Shown: positions 34,426 through 46,739 of the stretch, piece by piece
Numbering within the stretch: position 1 is the stretch's first letter
How the letters are laid out: each line of letters starts with the position of its first letter
Assembly (NCBI GenBank): GCA_039619475.1
Contig: CM077116.1
Coordinates: 274,598,758 to 274,662,757, forward strand
Direction of reading: 5' to 3'
Source: Icerya purchasi
Lineage: Eukaryota; Arthropoda; Insecta; Hemiptera; Monophlebidae
Length of the DNA stretch: 64,000 nt
Translations under genes and position numbers: made by a program
The notes under the pieces: generated by a model
What the model was told of the DNA's origin: nothing
Seen by the model: only the letters and a program-made list of their open reading frames with translations
Database searches by the model: none

Positions 34426-35789
34426 CGGCTCTACATATTACACCCCAGCTGGATCGTTAATACGATTATGTGCAATTTTGTGATTTGTAATTTGTTTAGA
34501 TAAAATTTAAATATTCCACGAATTTACACTGTTGTAAACATTTCGGCGCATTTCTAAATCCTTCATTAACTGTGGCAATACACTTTTATTATCACTCTTA
34601 AAGATACATCGCAATTTTTAATTTTTTAAATTGATTTAGCGTTATTTTTTTTTTTATTTTTTGTGGTTAAATACGGTGAACTTTTTATCCGAATATAGGC
34701 GACACTGTTTAATTAATGTCGCCCACGGTCATTTATTTTTTACTAAAAACACTGAAGCGTGAATATCTGAGACACTAAAGTATAGAATGAAATTGTTTTT
34801 ACATAATGGCGGAGTCCTAGCGATCAAAGAAAATAACAACTCCGGCTGAGAATGCATCCCCACGGGAACCTACAAAGGTTCGAAGCAGACAGAATGGGGC
34901 GAAAGGGGATTTCGAAGAGCTGATTAAAGGAAGTTGCAAGAGTACGAAAAAAAAAACTAACAAAGTTTGTTAGAGAACGCTGTTCGGAGTCAGACATTAT
35001 TGAAAAAAACAACGATAAGAAATTCGGCCGAGAAGTTGGAGTTGAAAAAATTCAAATAAATTATCTGCGGGAACGTAAAAGAACACCATCGAGGACGAGC
35101 AACCCCTATAAACCGTCGTACAGATTAACTAAACGGAGCCGAAATAAAATGCTAGTGTCTAATTTTCTCACCATGATTACGGTTGCCACCGAAGCGGAGA
35201 CATCCGGCATCTCGTGAGCTGCTGCTTCTGACGATGGTCGTCGTCAGTGGCCAATATGAAGTCACATCTCTGAATAATATTAACAGTCAAATCCATGGCT
35301 GGTTTAAACCTATTCTTCTACCATCACATTTGTTGGTTTCATGAAATTCCTTTTCCCCGAAAAAAGGCTGCACATTTTAAGAAACGCGCCAGTCACGTTA
35401 CTAAACAAATGACGCTATTTGTGGAAAAATGCTCTGTCTAGGCTTAAACATCTTGGATGGAATAATTATTCGTTCAGCTACGCGACACGTGCAGCTTCGA
35501 TCGTTAATATCTGACGCATGTTACAAAAGCTTCTGCAACATGTACACAATAAGAAACTCGCTAGGATTTCAGATACTCCAAATATGCTGTATCTTCTGGA
35601 TGTGCTGACAATTTTTGTTTCTTTGTTTTACCGAAAGACGTTTATTAATCAGTAATAAATGCCGATAAATATGATTTCTCCGGCAACGTTATGTACTTGA
35701 AATGTAGAGGCAAAAGCAATGGAATGATATTGAAACGTAAATCTCTCTCGTGAAGGTATTGTGATTATGAACTGATCAATTGATCAGTC
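34426..35789. other. No identifiable gene
   Basis: Anonymous sequence. A 62-codon minus-strand frame at 34824-35012 has no motif. Confidence 0.5.
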
Positions 35790-36480
35790 GAACACATTCT
35801 TCGAAACCTCTTCCCACAGCTATCCGGATCATGTCTGACCATCTGGTTTGGAACGCGGCCACGTCTTCTTTTTCCTTCTTCTTTTCCTTCCAGAATTCTC
35901 GTCTCCAATAATCCATTTGCTCCTATCACATGACTAAAGGGTATTTCAGTATTCTTCTAATTACGTCCGACGACAATTTACTTTTTGTTACGTCTACTTC
36001 TCGCAATACCGAGCTGTTCATTCTTTTGTCCGTGTCCACGGGATTCATAATATACATCTCGAACAGTACATTTCTAACACATCAATCTTCTGTCCATATC
36101 GGATATCACGTAGAGTCCATGTTTCTGCGCCATAGAGAAATACCGAGAAAACCAGACTATTCACTAGTTTTACTTTTACTTTTTTCAGTACCGCAGGATC
36201 AGCCCGTATACGTTTTAGCCGACACATAACACCCTTTGTTAGATCTGCGTCTTCAAATCCTCCTCTATTTTCTACTATCGAACCTACATATCTATACTGT
36301 TTCACAATTTTCACGCCGTTAACATCAAGCAGCTCCGGACGATTGTCGTTTTGTCTGTCTCTGTAATCGCTATTTTCGTCTTGTCTTTATTAATTATTAA
36401 CCCATACTCTGGGCTGCATTTTTCGAGATGACTTAGAGTTTACGCCATACTGCTTAAGCTACCGGCTATTAATTTTAGTG
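35790..36480 (-). pseudogene. RTE-type LINE C-terminal fragment
   Basis: The minus strand shows GLIINKDKTKIAITETDK (about 36340-36410), KQYRYVGSIVENRGGFED and LVFSVFLYGAETWTLRD (frame 36045-36314), and a degraded RRRWIIGDENSGRKRRRKK near 35870-35910. This is the RTE order from late RT to the C-terminus. The catalytic YADD region is not present. It diverges from the RTE copies at 4.6 and 40 kb. Confidence 0.75.
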
Positions 36481-37934
36481 TCGTCTGCACACTTGAGGTT
36501 TCAAACCTATATAGATTCTCTAAAAATGTTTTTGCTCGCAATTTAAAATACGTTTTTTTTTTCTTTATTTCAACAACGCTTTTAATCGATGTTTGATATG
36601 ATTTTATTACTGCAAAAATTGAAATGTAAATTTTTATAATGGACTTCAATTTGATTTGACAGTTTTACACAATCCATGCAGTGTACATTTATAGACGTTG
36701 CATTTATTATTATAATATTCATTTTGTTTAATTTGATTTATTCGTTCTTCTTTCTTGTATGCCGAGACTTTGAATAGCGATCGGTGTCAATATGCCCTAA
36801 TATTAGTCTTGTATTACGTCGGGTACTGACAACGTAAGTGTGTACTTCTTTAATCTGTTTTATTATACTCAAGGTGCAGAGACCAAGAAATTAACGTGAT
36901 AAATTAAAGTAAGGTAAATAATTTTTTCCCAAACAGATGACAAGGAATGCGGGAAGAATGCCATCTGTTTGAAAAATTTTAGAATTTATCGTAGCAATTG
37001 GAAAAGACGGATTTCGAACGATAGAAGTAAAAACACAAGTCCATCGAGAAGAGGGCAATATAGGTTGGCTTCAAAAAGGCGCGAAAAGGTACACGGCCTA
37101 TGCACAGTCGAGTAACCATATTGAAGTCGGTGAGAGGAGATCTGCCTTATTTCTCATTCACGTTTATCGAATAATTTGTAATCGATTACGGACATGTTGG
37201 CACGCACATTATAACGTGGAACGGGTTTTGCCCGCGTTGTACTGATAATTAAGCGGAGCCCGTATAAGGCGGTAATTGCAGCATTAAAACAAAACAATAC
37301 ATCGAAAGATAAGATAGGCAGGTGTCCGATATTGTAATCAACATATTTATTAGTAAAACAATTAACGTCGGTTGTAAAGTAATCCGAATTATGATAACAA
37401 ATGATAATTATCGGTTTCGTTATTTCTATCAACAATCTTTATCGCTTAATTACCCGCCTAACGCGATGCCGCCACACTTTGAATGCATCCGGTTACATTT
37501 ATATGCGCGTTCCAGTAGCAGTCTTCTTCGTAGATTATTGATGGAATCTTTTAAGACGGGTGCAATCTGCGTTTTTTACGTTGGATAATTTGTTTTTTTT
37601 GCCATTATTTCCGGACGCTTAATTTTCATTTCATGAATTCCGAATGCGGCTTAAGGATAAAGCTGCTTTTCGACAGGGTGCAGTGAATTTATAATAAGCT
37701 CGGAAGAAAAAAGTGTGGATAAGGGGAATACGGAAAATAGTTGCAGAGTGTTTTTAGTGGGGTGAAGAAGGAGACTTTTCACATTTTTTTTGAATAGTGC
37801 TGCATCTAAAAATATTATAATATTAAAAATTAAACCAATTGGGGTAAGCCTTTTAATTTTCCGGTTCTCGGTTTCCTTAATACTCCCTTTACGATGTGAT
37901 TCCTTTGTGCTTTCTTTTCCACGTTCATCGTTCC
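36481..37934. other. No identifiable gene
   Basis: Anonymous AT-rich sequence with no motif recognised. Confidence 0.5.
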
Positions 37935-38900
37935 TTCTCTTTTCTTTTTTTAAGGGTTTGCCAGCGAGAATATTAGCCCAAGAAATTGGAAGAAAGAGAA
38001 AATGAATCTATATTCTTATGCGTTTAAAGACAAAGAATAAAAATAATGTAAGGACAGGAATAAAAGAAGCAGAAGGAAATGAGAGAATACAAGCAGCACC
38101 GATAAGAGGAGTAGGGACATCAACTTTTAACAGAAAACAATAGAAGGACGATTGCTCAGCAAAAAAGGCCGCACATTCGAACAAAATGTAATCAGCATTA
38201 TAAAGAACACATATATGGAAGGGGATGCAGGTGTAAACCGAAAAAATGATGCAAGAAGAAGACTATGATGAACCATAAAATCTGGAAGGAGCGACTTAGC
38301 AAAAGAAGAACAATGTTATGGGCCGAAAATGTGCCCAGAAATCTACCTCTGGAAACGGAAGAACAGGTTAATGAATATCCACCAATTTATTACGCTCAGT
38401 GTGTAAATGACCAGGGAAATGCACAGAAGATTGATCTTGATCGAGTGAAGTAGGAAAGGAATATGGATAAGGATACGAGCAGTGTTACATAATCGAAACG
38501 GGGAGCAGGAAGGTAAAGCACTTTGAGAATCCAAGATTATGAGCACTATATAAAAAAACTAATTAATGAAGAAATGAAGGGAACAGCGCATTAGAATAGC
38601 AATAAATTCCGCAAAGAAAATTGAGCAAAAGGAGGGAAGTTTAAAAAGTTCAGAATTCAAGGCGGGACAAAAAACAAGCAGAATCAACTCCATTAGCCCT
38701 ATGGAACCGTTAGTATAAATAAACAGTGGTGTGTGCAAAAAATAGAATAAAGCATTAGAGAATTCAACTCTAGCGACTGTTGAGGAACAGATTTAGAACA
38801 GAATGGGAAAAAAATAAATTTGATAAGACGATGGAAACTAAAAAACTGAAAGAGAAATAAGGAAGTTTATCGTGACTATAAATAAATGGCGAAAACTGAA
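37935..38900 (-). mobile_element. Decayed family A copy
   Basis: It begins at the left with a T-rich end and TTTAAGGGTTTGCCAGCG, matching the tail side of the 54.6-kb copy. It continues through CATTCGAACAAAATGTAATCAGCATTA, equivalent to the DADHIFFEC-encoding stretch at 28 kb, into RNase H-like sequence to about 38900. No frame survives. Confidence 0.6.
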
Positions 38901-39007
38901 GAAGACGAATTTCCTCTCGCCTCACTTTCCTAATTTCTAAACGCATTAATATGTAAAATTCTATTTATCATCACTACCGTATCGTGTGAGGTAGTCCTTC
39001 GACAATA

Positions 39008-39885
39008 GCCCAGTTTTTTTTTTCTTCTTTTTTCCAGCATATCGGCTAACGACGTTCACCCAGTCCAAAGATTTAACATCATTAATGATTACATAGGAAA
39101 AATATTAGAAATGACTCATACGAATAAGGCTAACAAAGGAATAACCGAGAGAGGAAGAAGAGAACGGATGCTGTGAATGTTGTAAGGAATAGAGAAGCCA
39201 AGATGCAAAAGACCGAAATACGGTACCACGCATTTTGAAACAAATGAAGCAACATTCAAGCAAAACGTGATTCGCGTTAAAAATTAAGTATACTTCCGGG
39301 AGGTTCAGACGGGCAAAAAGGAGACCGGATATTCGAGAAACGGGAAGAGCGAAGCAGGAAGCAGGCTGTGATTTTGAATTATAGAGGAAATAGTTGACTG
39401 ACTCATGTTGCGAAAGTTATGGAACCAGGGGAAAACAGAGAAGTAATGGGCCGTATGGCTAAATAAAAGGAGCCAAGATTCAAAAAATGAAGAAGGATAG
39501 AGATCAGACCAACAGTTGCGCGGTGCGAACGAAAAGAGAAAGGTAGAAAACTTTTAGCTAGAAATCTACTAATAAAGCGGCCGTCTGCAGGAGCCGAACG
39601 TGCTAACGAGTCAGAGCCAACTCATTGCCTGAAATGCCATAATGGCTAGGAATCTACAATAGATTAATAAGAAGTTATAAAAAGGATTGCATGCAGGATT
39701 ACGATAGATTCGGCTGGGAGTATAGAGGAGAAGGAAGGAAGTTTGAAAGCCTCAGAATAACTGAAGGCCGGCAGAGTGAAAGCCGATTTTGAGCTCCATC
39801 TGTGAAAATTAGAGTGTAAGAAGGAAAAAGATAGGATAAAACATAATTCGTTATAAGCACAAAAAAGTTAAAGAAGTAGGAGGAA
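39008..39885 (-). mobile_element. Decayed family A copy with RNase H trace
   Basis: A T-rich tail at about 39013-39035, then the family A 3' order on the minus strand. The frame 39699-39995 still reads LIFTDGAQNRLSLCR, the start of the RNase H with its first Asp. The rest is shifted. It abuts an RTE copy of opposite orientation. Confidence 0.6.
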
Positions 39886-39899
39886 TGTACAAAACGATT

Positions 39900-41524
39900 A
39901 ACAAACAACCGTTGAGAAATGAAAAGGCGAATTGATAGTAAAAGAGGAAGAAAAAAAGAATGGACAGAATTCATAAAGGAACACTTCAAAGACAAAAGCC
40001 ATTCAAATCTCGGAAATTACACAGATCCCACATTACCAGTACTAACATCAGAAGAAACTGTACAAGCAATAAAATCGATGAACCACAGGAAACCGTCCCG
40101 ACAATATATGCGCGGAAATGATAAAAATGATTGAGGAAGAAAACTTGGATATAGTAGCCGGGGTATTCAGTAGTGTTTATGAAACAGGAGAAATACCGCA
40201 AGAATGACTGCAATCGACCTTTGTCCCTCAAAAAAAAAAAAAAGAAAAGAGAAACGTTACCATATGTCAAAACTACAGACTAATCAGCTTAACAAACCAC
40301 ATATTAAAGATATTCATAGAGGTAGTACACGGTCGAATTAGCAATAAATGCGAGGAAGCAAGATCAAACAAACAGTTCGTATTCCGGAAATCATCACTAG
40401 GAACAAGGGAAGCACTAATGTGCATGACGACATTGATACAAAGATGTTGGGAATACAACATTGACGTAATAGTGCGTTTTCTGGATCTACAGAAGACATT
40501 TGATGCAGTAAAGAATGATAGACTAATAAGTTGTTTGGAAAGAGCTGAAGTAAACCAACAAGATATAAATATAATAAAAGAAATATATTGGAGACAGACA
40601 GCGGCCTTCAAAAAAGGGATTATAGTCGTACAGATTACGTACCAATTAATAAAGGTGTAGGACAAGGGTGCGGCATGTCGCCGCTATTATTCAATCTCTA
40701 TGCAGAGAATTGTATAGGGCAAATACTAAAGGAATCTGAAGAGGGCATCAAAGTAAATGGACGGATAATAAACAATTTTAGATACGCAAACGACGTGGCC
40801 TTATCAGCAAATACGGTACAGGATATACAAATATTACTGAATAAAATTGTATCCGTTATGGAAAATTCAGAATTACGCCTAAATACGCAGAAAACAAAAG
40901 TGATGGTATTCACTAAGAACAAGATAGCACGGCCAAGGATAACTATAAGTGGAGAGACCATTGAAATGGTCAAATCGTTTAAATACCTTGGCTATTTGTT
41001 AAATGATGAGATGAATCCGAATAAAGAAATAAGATCGAGGATCGAACAAGCAAGATCACAGTCTTTATTAAAATGAAACCTCTGTTCAGCAATAAAAATC
41101 TTAGCCTCAAATTAAGGTGACAGGCAAATGCTATGTATATTCAGTTTTATTATACGGGGTAGAGGCGTGGACTTTAAAAAGCGCAAGCATAAAAAGCTTA
41201 GAAGCATTCGAAATGTGGGTCTTCAGAAGAATTCTGAAAATATCGTGGATTGACCGCATATCAAATAAAAAGGTTCTTGAAAGAATGGAGCAAAACAGAG
41301 AGCTAGTAACTATCATCAAAAAAAGGAAGCTAGCGTACTTAGGACACATTATGAGACACGATAGATATGAACTGGTGCAGTTAATTATACAAGGCAAAAT
41401 GGAAGGCCGTAGACGAAAAGGACGCAGAAAATTTTCATGGATAAAGAATCTAGGAGAGTGGACGGGCTGGGAGATGGCACTAAAAGAAGAAGAAGATGAG
41501 CGGCGCGAAAGGGAGGAGACTTGA
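39900..41524 (+). pseudogene. RTE-type LINE, near-complete RT with YAND core
   Basis: Plus-strand blocks in order: WTEFIKEHFKDKSHSN and EETVQAIKSMNHRKPS (frame 39919-40134); then, shifted, ETGEIPQE (40178-40205), NYRLISLTN, FLDLQKTFDAVKNDRLI (40480-40535), NKGVGQGCGMSPLLFNLYAE (40645-40710), FRYANDVALSA (40778-40810) and KSFKYLGYLLNDEMN. A stop near 41075 is followed by YSVLLYGVEAWTLKS and the C-terminal WVFRRILKISW...GKMEGRRRKGRRK (41117-41524). The catalytic motif reads YAND, so one essential aspartate is lost. At least four frameshifts or stops are present. Confidence 0.88.
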
Positions 41525-42275
41525 CATTCGAAGGAAAAAAGAGTAAACTGGGCGAGTAATCTGCGAGATTATAGGTGAAATACGGATATTTGGTGTAGGG
41601 AGAAACAAAAGGAGAAAAGGCCGTGAGACGTGAAGAAACCAGGGAGAAGCGCCAGTTATTGAAGATGAACAGGTTGGAATTTTTAATATGAAGCTATTCG
41701 ATCAGGATGCTTTCACCTAGATGAAGTCTTTGCAAGAATAAAGGATGGGAACCGAAATGGCTGCAATCAGAGAGGAGTTCAAGGTACCGACACACAGGCA
41801 GAGACACGCATTTTGGATTTTTAGGAGCACTAGCGTAAAGGAACGAGCAACAATCGAATTGGGAAAAGATAGTGCCTTTGTATAGCATCAGAAGGATATA
41901 AGGGTCCCAATTGCATTTTCGGAGCGAGAGAGCCTTCAAAAAATTTACTCTTTTCAGAGCGGAAGTACACAAAGATAATTGATACATGATCATGGAAAAA
42001 CAAGTTGCTATTCGATTTTTTCTTTATTCGTTAGCTATTTCCTCTCGCTGTATCCTCCATTCAGACGATGCAATTAACCAAAATGATTATTTATTAAGAG
42101 TTCATCTATTTCTGCGGATTTTCTTTTCTATTTTGCTGAGGCTTGGGCTTTTATTCTTCATATCCTGACCCTCCTTCCTCACTCATTATGATTTTATTAA
42201 CGATATTTGATTGGATTAATATATAACCGACTTTTCCGTCCTAATTATTTCCGAGTAAAGGTCCTCTTGGTTTTT
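41525..42275. mobile_element. Family A copy with inverted 5' segment (twin-priming-like)
   Basis: 41525-41993 reads family A on the minus strand from LKRVNFLKALSLRKCNWDPY (beside 41990) down to FNNWRFSLVSSRL and TKYPYFTYNLADYS. 41995-42275 reads family A on the plus strand from CILHSDDA through the degraded end and 3' UTR block TATAACCGACTTTTCCG. The more 5' piece is inverted and its 5'-most part touches the direct 3' piece, which is the layout left by twin priming. About 240 residues between the pieces are missing. Confidence 0.6.
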
Positions 42276-43185
42276 TTTGTGTGTTTTTTTTTGGTTTTTT
42301 TTGGGTTCGTCTACAAGGACATAGATCCAAGAACAAAGGAAAAAAGACGCAAGAAACTCAGATATTTACACGATCAGAGATAGCCGACAAAAAGGAATCT
42401 AGAGCCTGAACCACAGAAGGAGAAGGAAGGGAGAGAATGAACGAAGCACTATATGGAGTGGGAATACCAATTTGTAAAAGGGAGGAGTAGAAAGCAGCTT
42501 GATCGGTTACAAGAGATGAACACTCGAACATTATGTGATCGGGATCACACACAAATTGAATATTTGGGAGGAGTGCAATGGACAAAAAGGAGACGGCACA
42601 AGAGTAACGGAAAAGAAAGGAAGCAAGCAAACTGTGCCCAAAGCGCAGGCGGCAAATCGCAGAGATGTTGGAGAGACACATGGAAAGAAAGTCAAGAAAC
42701 CAGGGAAAACGAGGAAGGGAACGCTGAATAAATAAGAAAAAGGAATCCGGGTTGGAGAAAGAGGAGACGTAAGAGCCAAACCATAGATTGGAATGAGCAA
42801 TAGAAGACTGAAGGGTAATATTGGAAGAAGAGAAAACAGGAAGAAACCTACCGGAAGAGGAAGACAACCGAGCGAATGAATCAACTAACTCATTACCCTC
42901 AGTTCCGGCAATAGAAGTCCGTTTGGATTAAGTGTGAAAGGAAAAGATCATGAATCAAGGTGCGAATAAGAAGAATAACGTAATCGGCTGAGTGAGGAGG
43001 GAGAGGAGATATGACAGTCTGCAGCATGCTTTGAGCATGCGACAGGATAAGGATATTGCGAGAGACAGGAGAGGACCTGATAAAAAGGACAGGCAGAATA
43101 GCAAAGAACTTTCCGCATAGAAGATAGAGCAAAAGGAGGGAAGTTTAAAGGACTCGACATAATTTAGTTGACGAGCACAAAAAAA
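42276..43185 (-). mobile_element. Family A copy, RNase H to tail
   Basis: A T-rich tail (42270-42305) at the left. The frame 42358-42867 reads SSSGRFLPVFSS, LRFGHSLLASF and CDPDHIMFECSSLVTDQA, matching the C-terminus of the 54.6-kb ORF. The RNase H continues at 42899-43160 as SRNILILSHAQSMLQTVIS and LLIRTLIHDLF in neighbouring frames. It is 5'-truncated by about 43185. Confidence 0.75.
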
Positions 43186-43199
43186 AAAAAGAAAAAAAA

Positions 43200-43645
43200 A
43201 ACTTTTTTCTCCAATCCGAATTCCTTTTATCTTTCCGTCCAGCCTTTACCTTCTCTCACCAGTTGGTTTGACAAGTTTTCTTCTCCTTGTCGTCCCCTGA
43301 TGACTGCCGCCTTCATTTCGGTATCATAGCTTCCTCACTTTTTCGTTTTTCACTCGTCTCTTCCTCGCGGTGTCCCCTTCACCCAGAAGATTTCTCTGTG
43401 TGATGCCAATCATGTTTTCTGCGAATGTTGCTCACCTTTCTTCAGAAGAACGTTCTCTCTTCTATTCTCAGCTTTTTTGGTCTTTCTACTCCATGTGCCT
43501 CTTAAGAGTTTTCTCATTTCCTTCCTTGTCAGTTGTTCGTATTCTAGCTTTTTTCATTCATTCTATCTCGCACCAGATTAAAATCTGTTATCCTCTTTTG
43601 AGTTAATTGAGCTGTTGCTTTTCGTTAGCGTACCCAAAAGAAAGA
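43200..43645 (+). mobile_element. Family A C-terminal fragment, head-to-head with its neighbour
   Basis: Plus-strand match from NPNSFYLSVQPLPS (about 43220) through CPLHPEDFSVCDANHVFCEC (about 43372-43430) to the family 3' UTR and an AAAGAAAGAAAGA tail near 43650. Its 5' end faces the 5' end of the minus-strand copy across an A-rich spacer (43180-43200). Confidence 0.7.
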
Positions 43646-43649
43646 AAGA

Positions 43650-45529
43650 AAAAAAAATATCAAGCGTTCGAGTAAAAATATAGGGGAGGTTTGGAACAAT
43701 TCGGATCATCAAAGAGAAATGAAAAGGAAGAAAAATATTTGGAATAAAAATGAACATTCGAACACATTGCCATAAATAATTCACGGTACAGTTAAGTTTG
43801 TTGTTTCTCACGATTGAGGTGCGAAAAATTCACATTTTAATACGCTGTTTATTAAACGCATTTCTTCCACGGCCAGAGAAAAAAACTGAAAAATCTCCTC
43901 CGTAGGCCATTTAATATCGCAAATATAACGTAATTGACGTGTTTTAGCGCTTCCAACGGGCCGCTGCAGCGGCTATGCGAAATTTGCTGGCTAATTTATG
44001 AGGGCGTCAATGAAAAATTACCGCATTGACATTAAATTTCAGTAGGTGAAATTTCACGCCTAATACGATCATCGTGCGCTACTTAATCGAATTTTAAATG
44101 GTCGCAGCAGCCGAAGACTGATCCGGAGAGAAGGAGGCGGCAACGCAAGGCAAAAGTTAATTTTTGAACGGAACCGAGCAGCGTCATGTTAATTTATGAG
44201 ACACAACAATCGGACAGCGAGCATTTAAAAATTGCCCGCGGCTTCCGGTCCGACCTGAAATTGAATTATAAATCAAGCGAAACGAATAAACTCGCATTGT
44301 TATAATCGATTTCACAACATTTATCGCCGGGGCAACACATTCGTTCCGCGCTTCCAACACAACATGAAAGCATCTCGTAATTGCGAACAAATTACCTCCG
44401 CCCACTTCTGGAAGCGCTTAACTGCTCCGATAATACCAATAGATATCTGCAATCCGAAAACCGAATGCTACTCGTTCTGCGGCAAACCAGCGCGATATTC
44501 ACACACCGCCGCTGCGATAATTATACGACGCCTCTTCTGTCGATTTATCGCGATGCTCCAGCAACGCTTAAACTTACCGTAGAGAGGGGACGGTCTCGTT
44601 TTAATGGAAATTCCGGAATAATTAAAAATATGTTTACAAATAATTCGCCGTTGCACCGTTTAGCGGTACAATCTCGTGCGAAGATTCGAAGAACGGCGTC
44701 AATTTGAAAAATGCAATTTCCGATGATAGTCGCCCAGTCTTTTTTTTTGTCTTTTCAACTTTTCAATTAGACGCTAAAAACGTTTCCTATTAGATATTCT
44801 TTCTTTGCTGTACTTGGGAAATCCATTGGATTTCCTTGTATAAGATTACGAAAAGTCATGTGATTCAGTCGAAGTACGATGCACAGAACTGTAGAATGAA
44901 CGAAGGGTGTACAGATACAATCGAAAATATCTATCGAATCATCAACGATGCAGATTATATGAAAAAACTCCAGAAGGATAGCTCTCTAAGGAGGAAAAGC
45001 GTGTTAGGCGATATGATAAAACTGGAATTCGCACGCAGATGTGAGTCCATTCCCGAACAATTACAGACCGTGTTAACGTAAATAAAACAGTCGAACAAAA
45101 TGAGACTAAATATAAATGTAAAACAAAAATAATGACGAGACGTGACAATAACAACGTACAGGTAACGATGAAAGGTGTAAATAAAGGAATATATACATGA
45201 GACAGAAAGTTACGATAGGGTCGGAAATGATAACAAAGGTAGAAATAAACCGCGGGAAAACACATTACCGTTTTGGAAAATAAAGTAACACACACTACGG
45301 AGTGAAGAAATTCCGATGTGTCTAAGAAACAAACTGGACAATATGTATTACTCTGTAGTTCTGATGTGCGGTGGTGCGCAGATACATATTTTACTAAAAC
45401 AAATTTCCGGATAATACGGAATGGGTACAGCGCACGAAAGTTAATGTTAAATACGAAGTTAGCGGACCGAAAAAAATACATGGATACTGGTCTGCAGGAT
45501 GCGGAAGAGCAAATAGCTGAATTAAAACG
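43650..45529. other. Non-repetitive island, no gene recognised
   Basis: About 43820-44710 is more GC-rich and complex, with homeobox-like cores (AATTA, TAATTT) and no transposon signature. Frames at 44381-44707, 44836-45081 and 45318-45551 have no motif; the last runs towards the RTE fragment at 45530 and may be part of it. Confidence 0.4.
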
Positions 45530-45730
45530 GAGACTCGTGTGGCCCGAATAATGGATAATAGATGGGCGAAACGTGTGTTAAAATCGATTAGAAAAGAAAG
45601 AAAGGCAACGAGCCGATGCCAGGTTGACATAGAATTCATAAAGGCTGGAAAAAATAGGATACGGGAGACGCAAGATAGGGACAATTGGAAAAAACTGCGA
45701 AAAGCCTAGCAGGTATAGGCTAATCGTAAT
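45530..45730 (+). pseudogene. RTE-type LINE C-terminal fragment, second lineage
   Basis: The plus strand reads RVARIMDNRWAKRVLKSIRK, then DIEFIKAGKNRIRETQDRDN and WKKLRKA before a stop. This is the conserved end of a common LINE ORF in which a 'MPDNRWAKRVLEW' type block precedes 'AGKNW...AQDR..WK'. The usual RPRTRW stretch is altered to TSRCQVD. It differs from the RTE C-termini at 4.6, 20.5 and 41.3 kb. Confidence 0.75.
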
Positions 45731-46019
45731 TGTAAACGTCTTTCATCTTCCACAGAATGTTGGAAAAACAGAGAAAGAGAGTAATTAAGACTGAATGAGA
45801 ATTTGCCAGAGATGTCAGACTACAATTCGGGGGGACGGTAAGATATTGCAAGCACGCGACACAGGCTGATTATTAAATTGGTGAGACCGCATACTAGTGC
45901 AGCCTGATTCGCGTGTCCCGTTTTTGGGAAAACCAATAATGCTTTTCCATTTTTTTTTTTTTTTTTTTTTAATAAAGCACCTCTCGATCAAAGCTCGGAC
46001 GGAATTCCTGGATTCCACA

Positions 46020-46460
46020 GAAATCGATTGAAAATGCCTATAATAACGTCTAATTCTTCCTATTCTTCGCGGTTTCTTTTGCATTCCTGTCTTCGATGTT
46101 CTCATGTTGTTTCCGTTATGCGTTTCGGGAATTCTCTGCTGCCTTTCTTCCGATTCCGCTTTTGCCTGATTCCTCGCCACACTACCCTCTCTATCCTGAT
46201 GATGATTTGCGACGCCGATCATATCTTCCAGTGTTCATCTTTTTCTGCGGAGTGTTTTGTATTCCTAATTGTGTTCAAACTATTATGCCTCTCATACATA
46301 TATCCTGTATTTTCCTTCCCAAGCTAATTATTCCCGCTATTTGTTCCTTTTTTATACAAAAGATTTCTGATCGGATTAAAATATAACCGACTTCTTATTT
46401 GTTTCTAAGTGAAGGTTCTTGGTTGATGAGCTCCAGAGAAAAAAGAAAAAAAAAAACGTC
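46020..46460 (+). mobile_element. Family A C-terminal fragment
   Basis: The plus strand matches the C-terminal block (YPLYPDD near 46190, then CDADHIFQCSSFSAECF at 46210-46260), SDRIKI just before the stop and the 3' UTR TTTCTAAGTGAAGGTTCTTGG. It ends in an A-rich tail at about 46440-46458. The frame is shifted between blocks. Confidence 0.7.
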
Positions 46461-46609
46461 TAAAAAGTAAGGGAACTAAACTCTTTAATGTTTGCCGCCA
46501 AAAAACACATGAATCCGCAATAGGAAAACAAAAAAAATGTTAGCTGAGAAACGAACGACTGTGAATTATGCGTAATGTCGAATTTAAGGGGTCTGCGCAG
46601 ATGGTAGAA

Positions 46610-46610
46610 G

Positions 46611-46620
<10 letters not shown>
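46610..46620. repeat. Likely target-site duplication, 3' side of decayed jockey-type copy
   Basis: GAGTAAAATTT runs into the T tract and recurs at 50143-50153. Because the last bases are T, the certain part is GAGTAAAA. Confidence 0.65.
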
Positions 46621-46643
<23 letters not shown>

Positions 46644-46739
46644 AATAATCTTTATATTAATTACAACTGGACTCCATACGAGCAATTGTACTGGAATGCG
46701 AATTAACGCGTAAGGGGTCACCACTAGCAGGGTGTTTCC

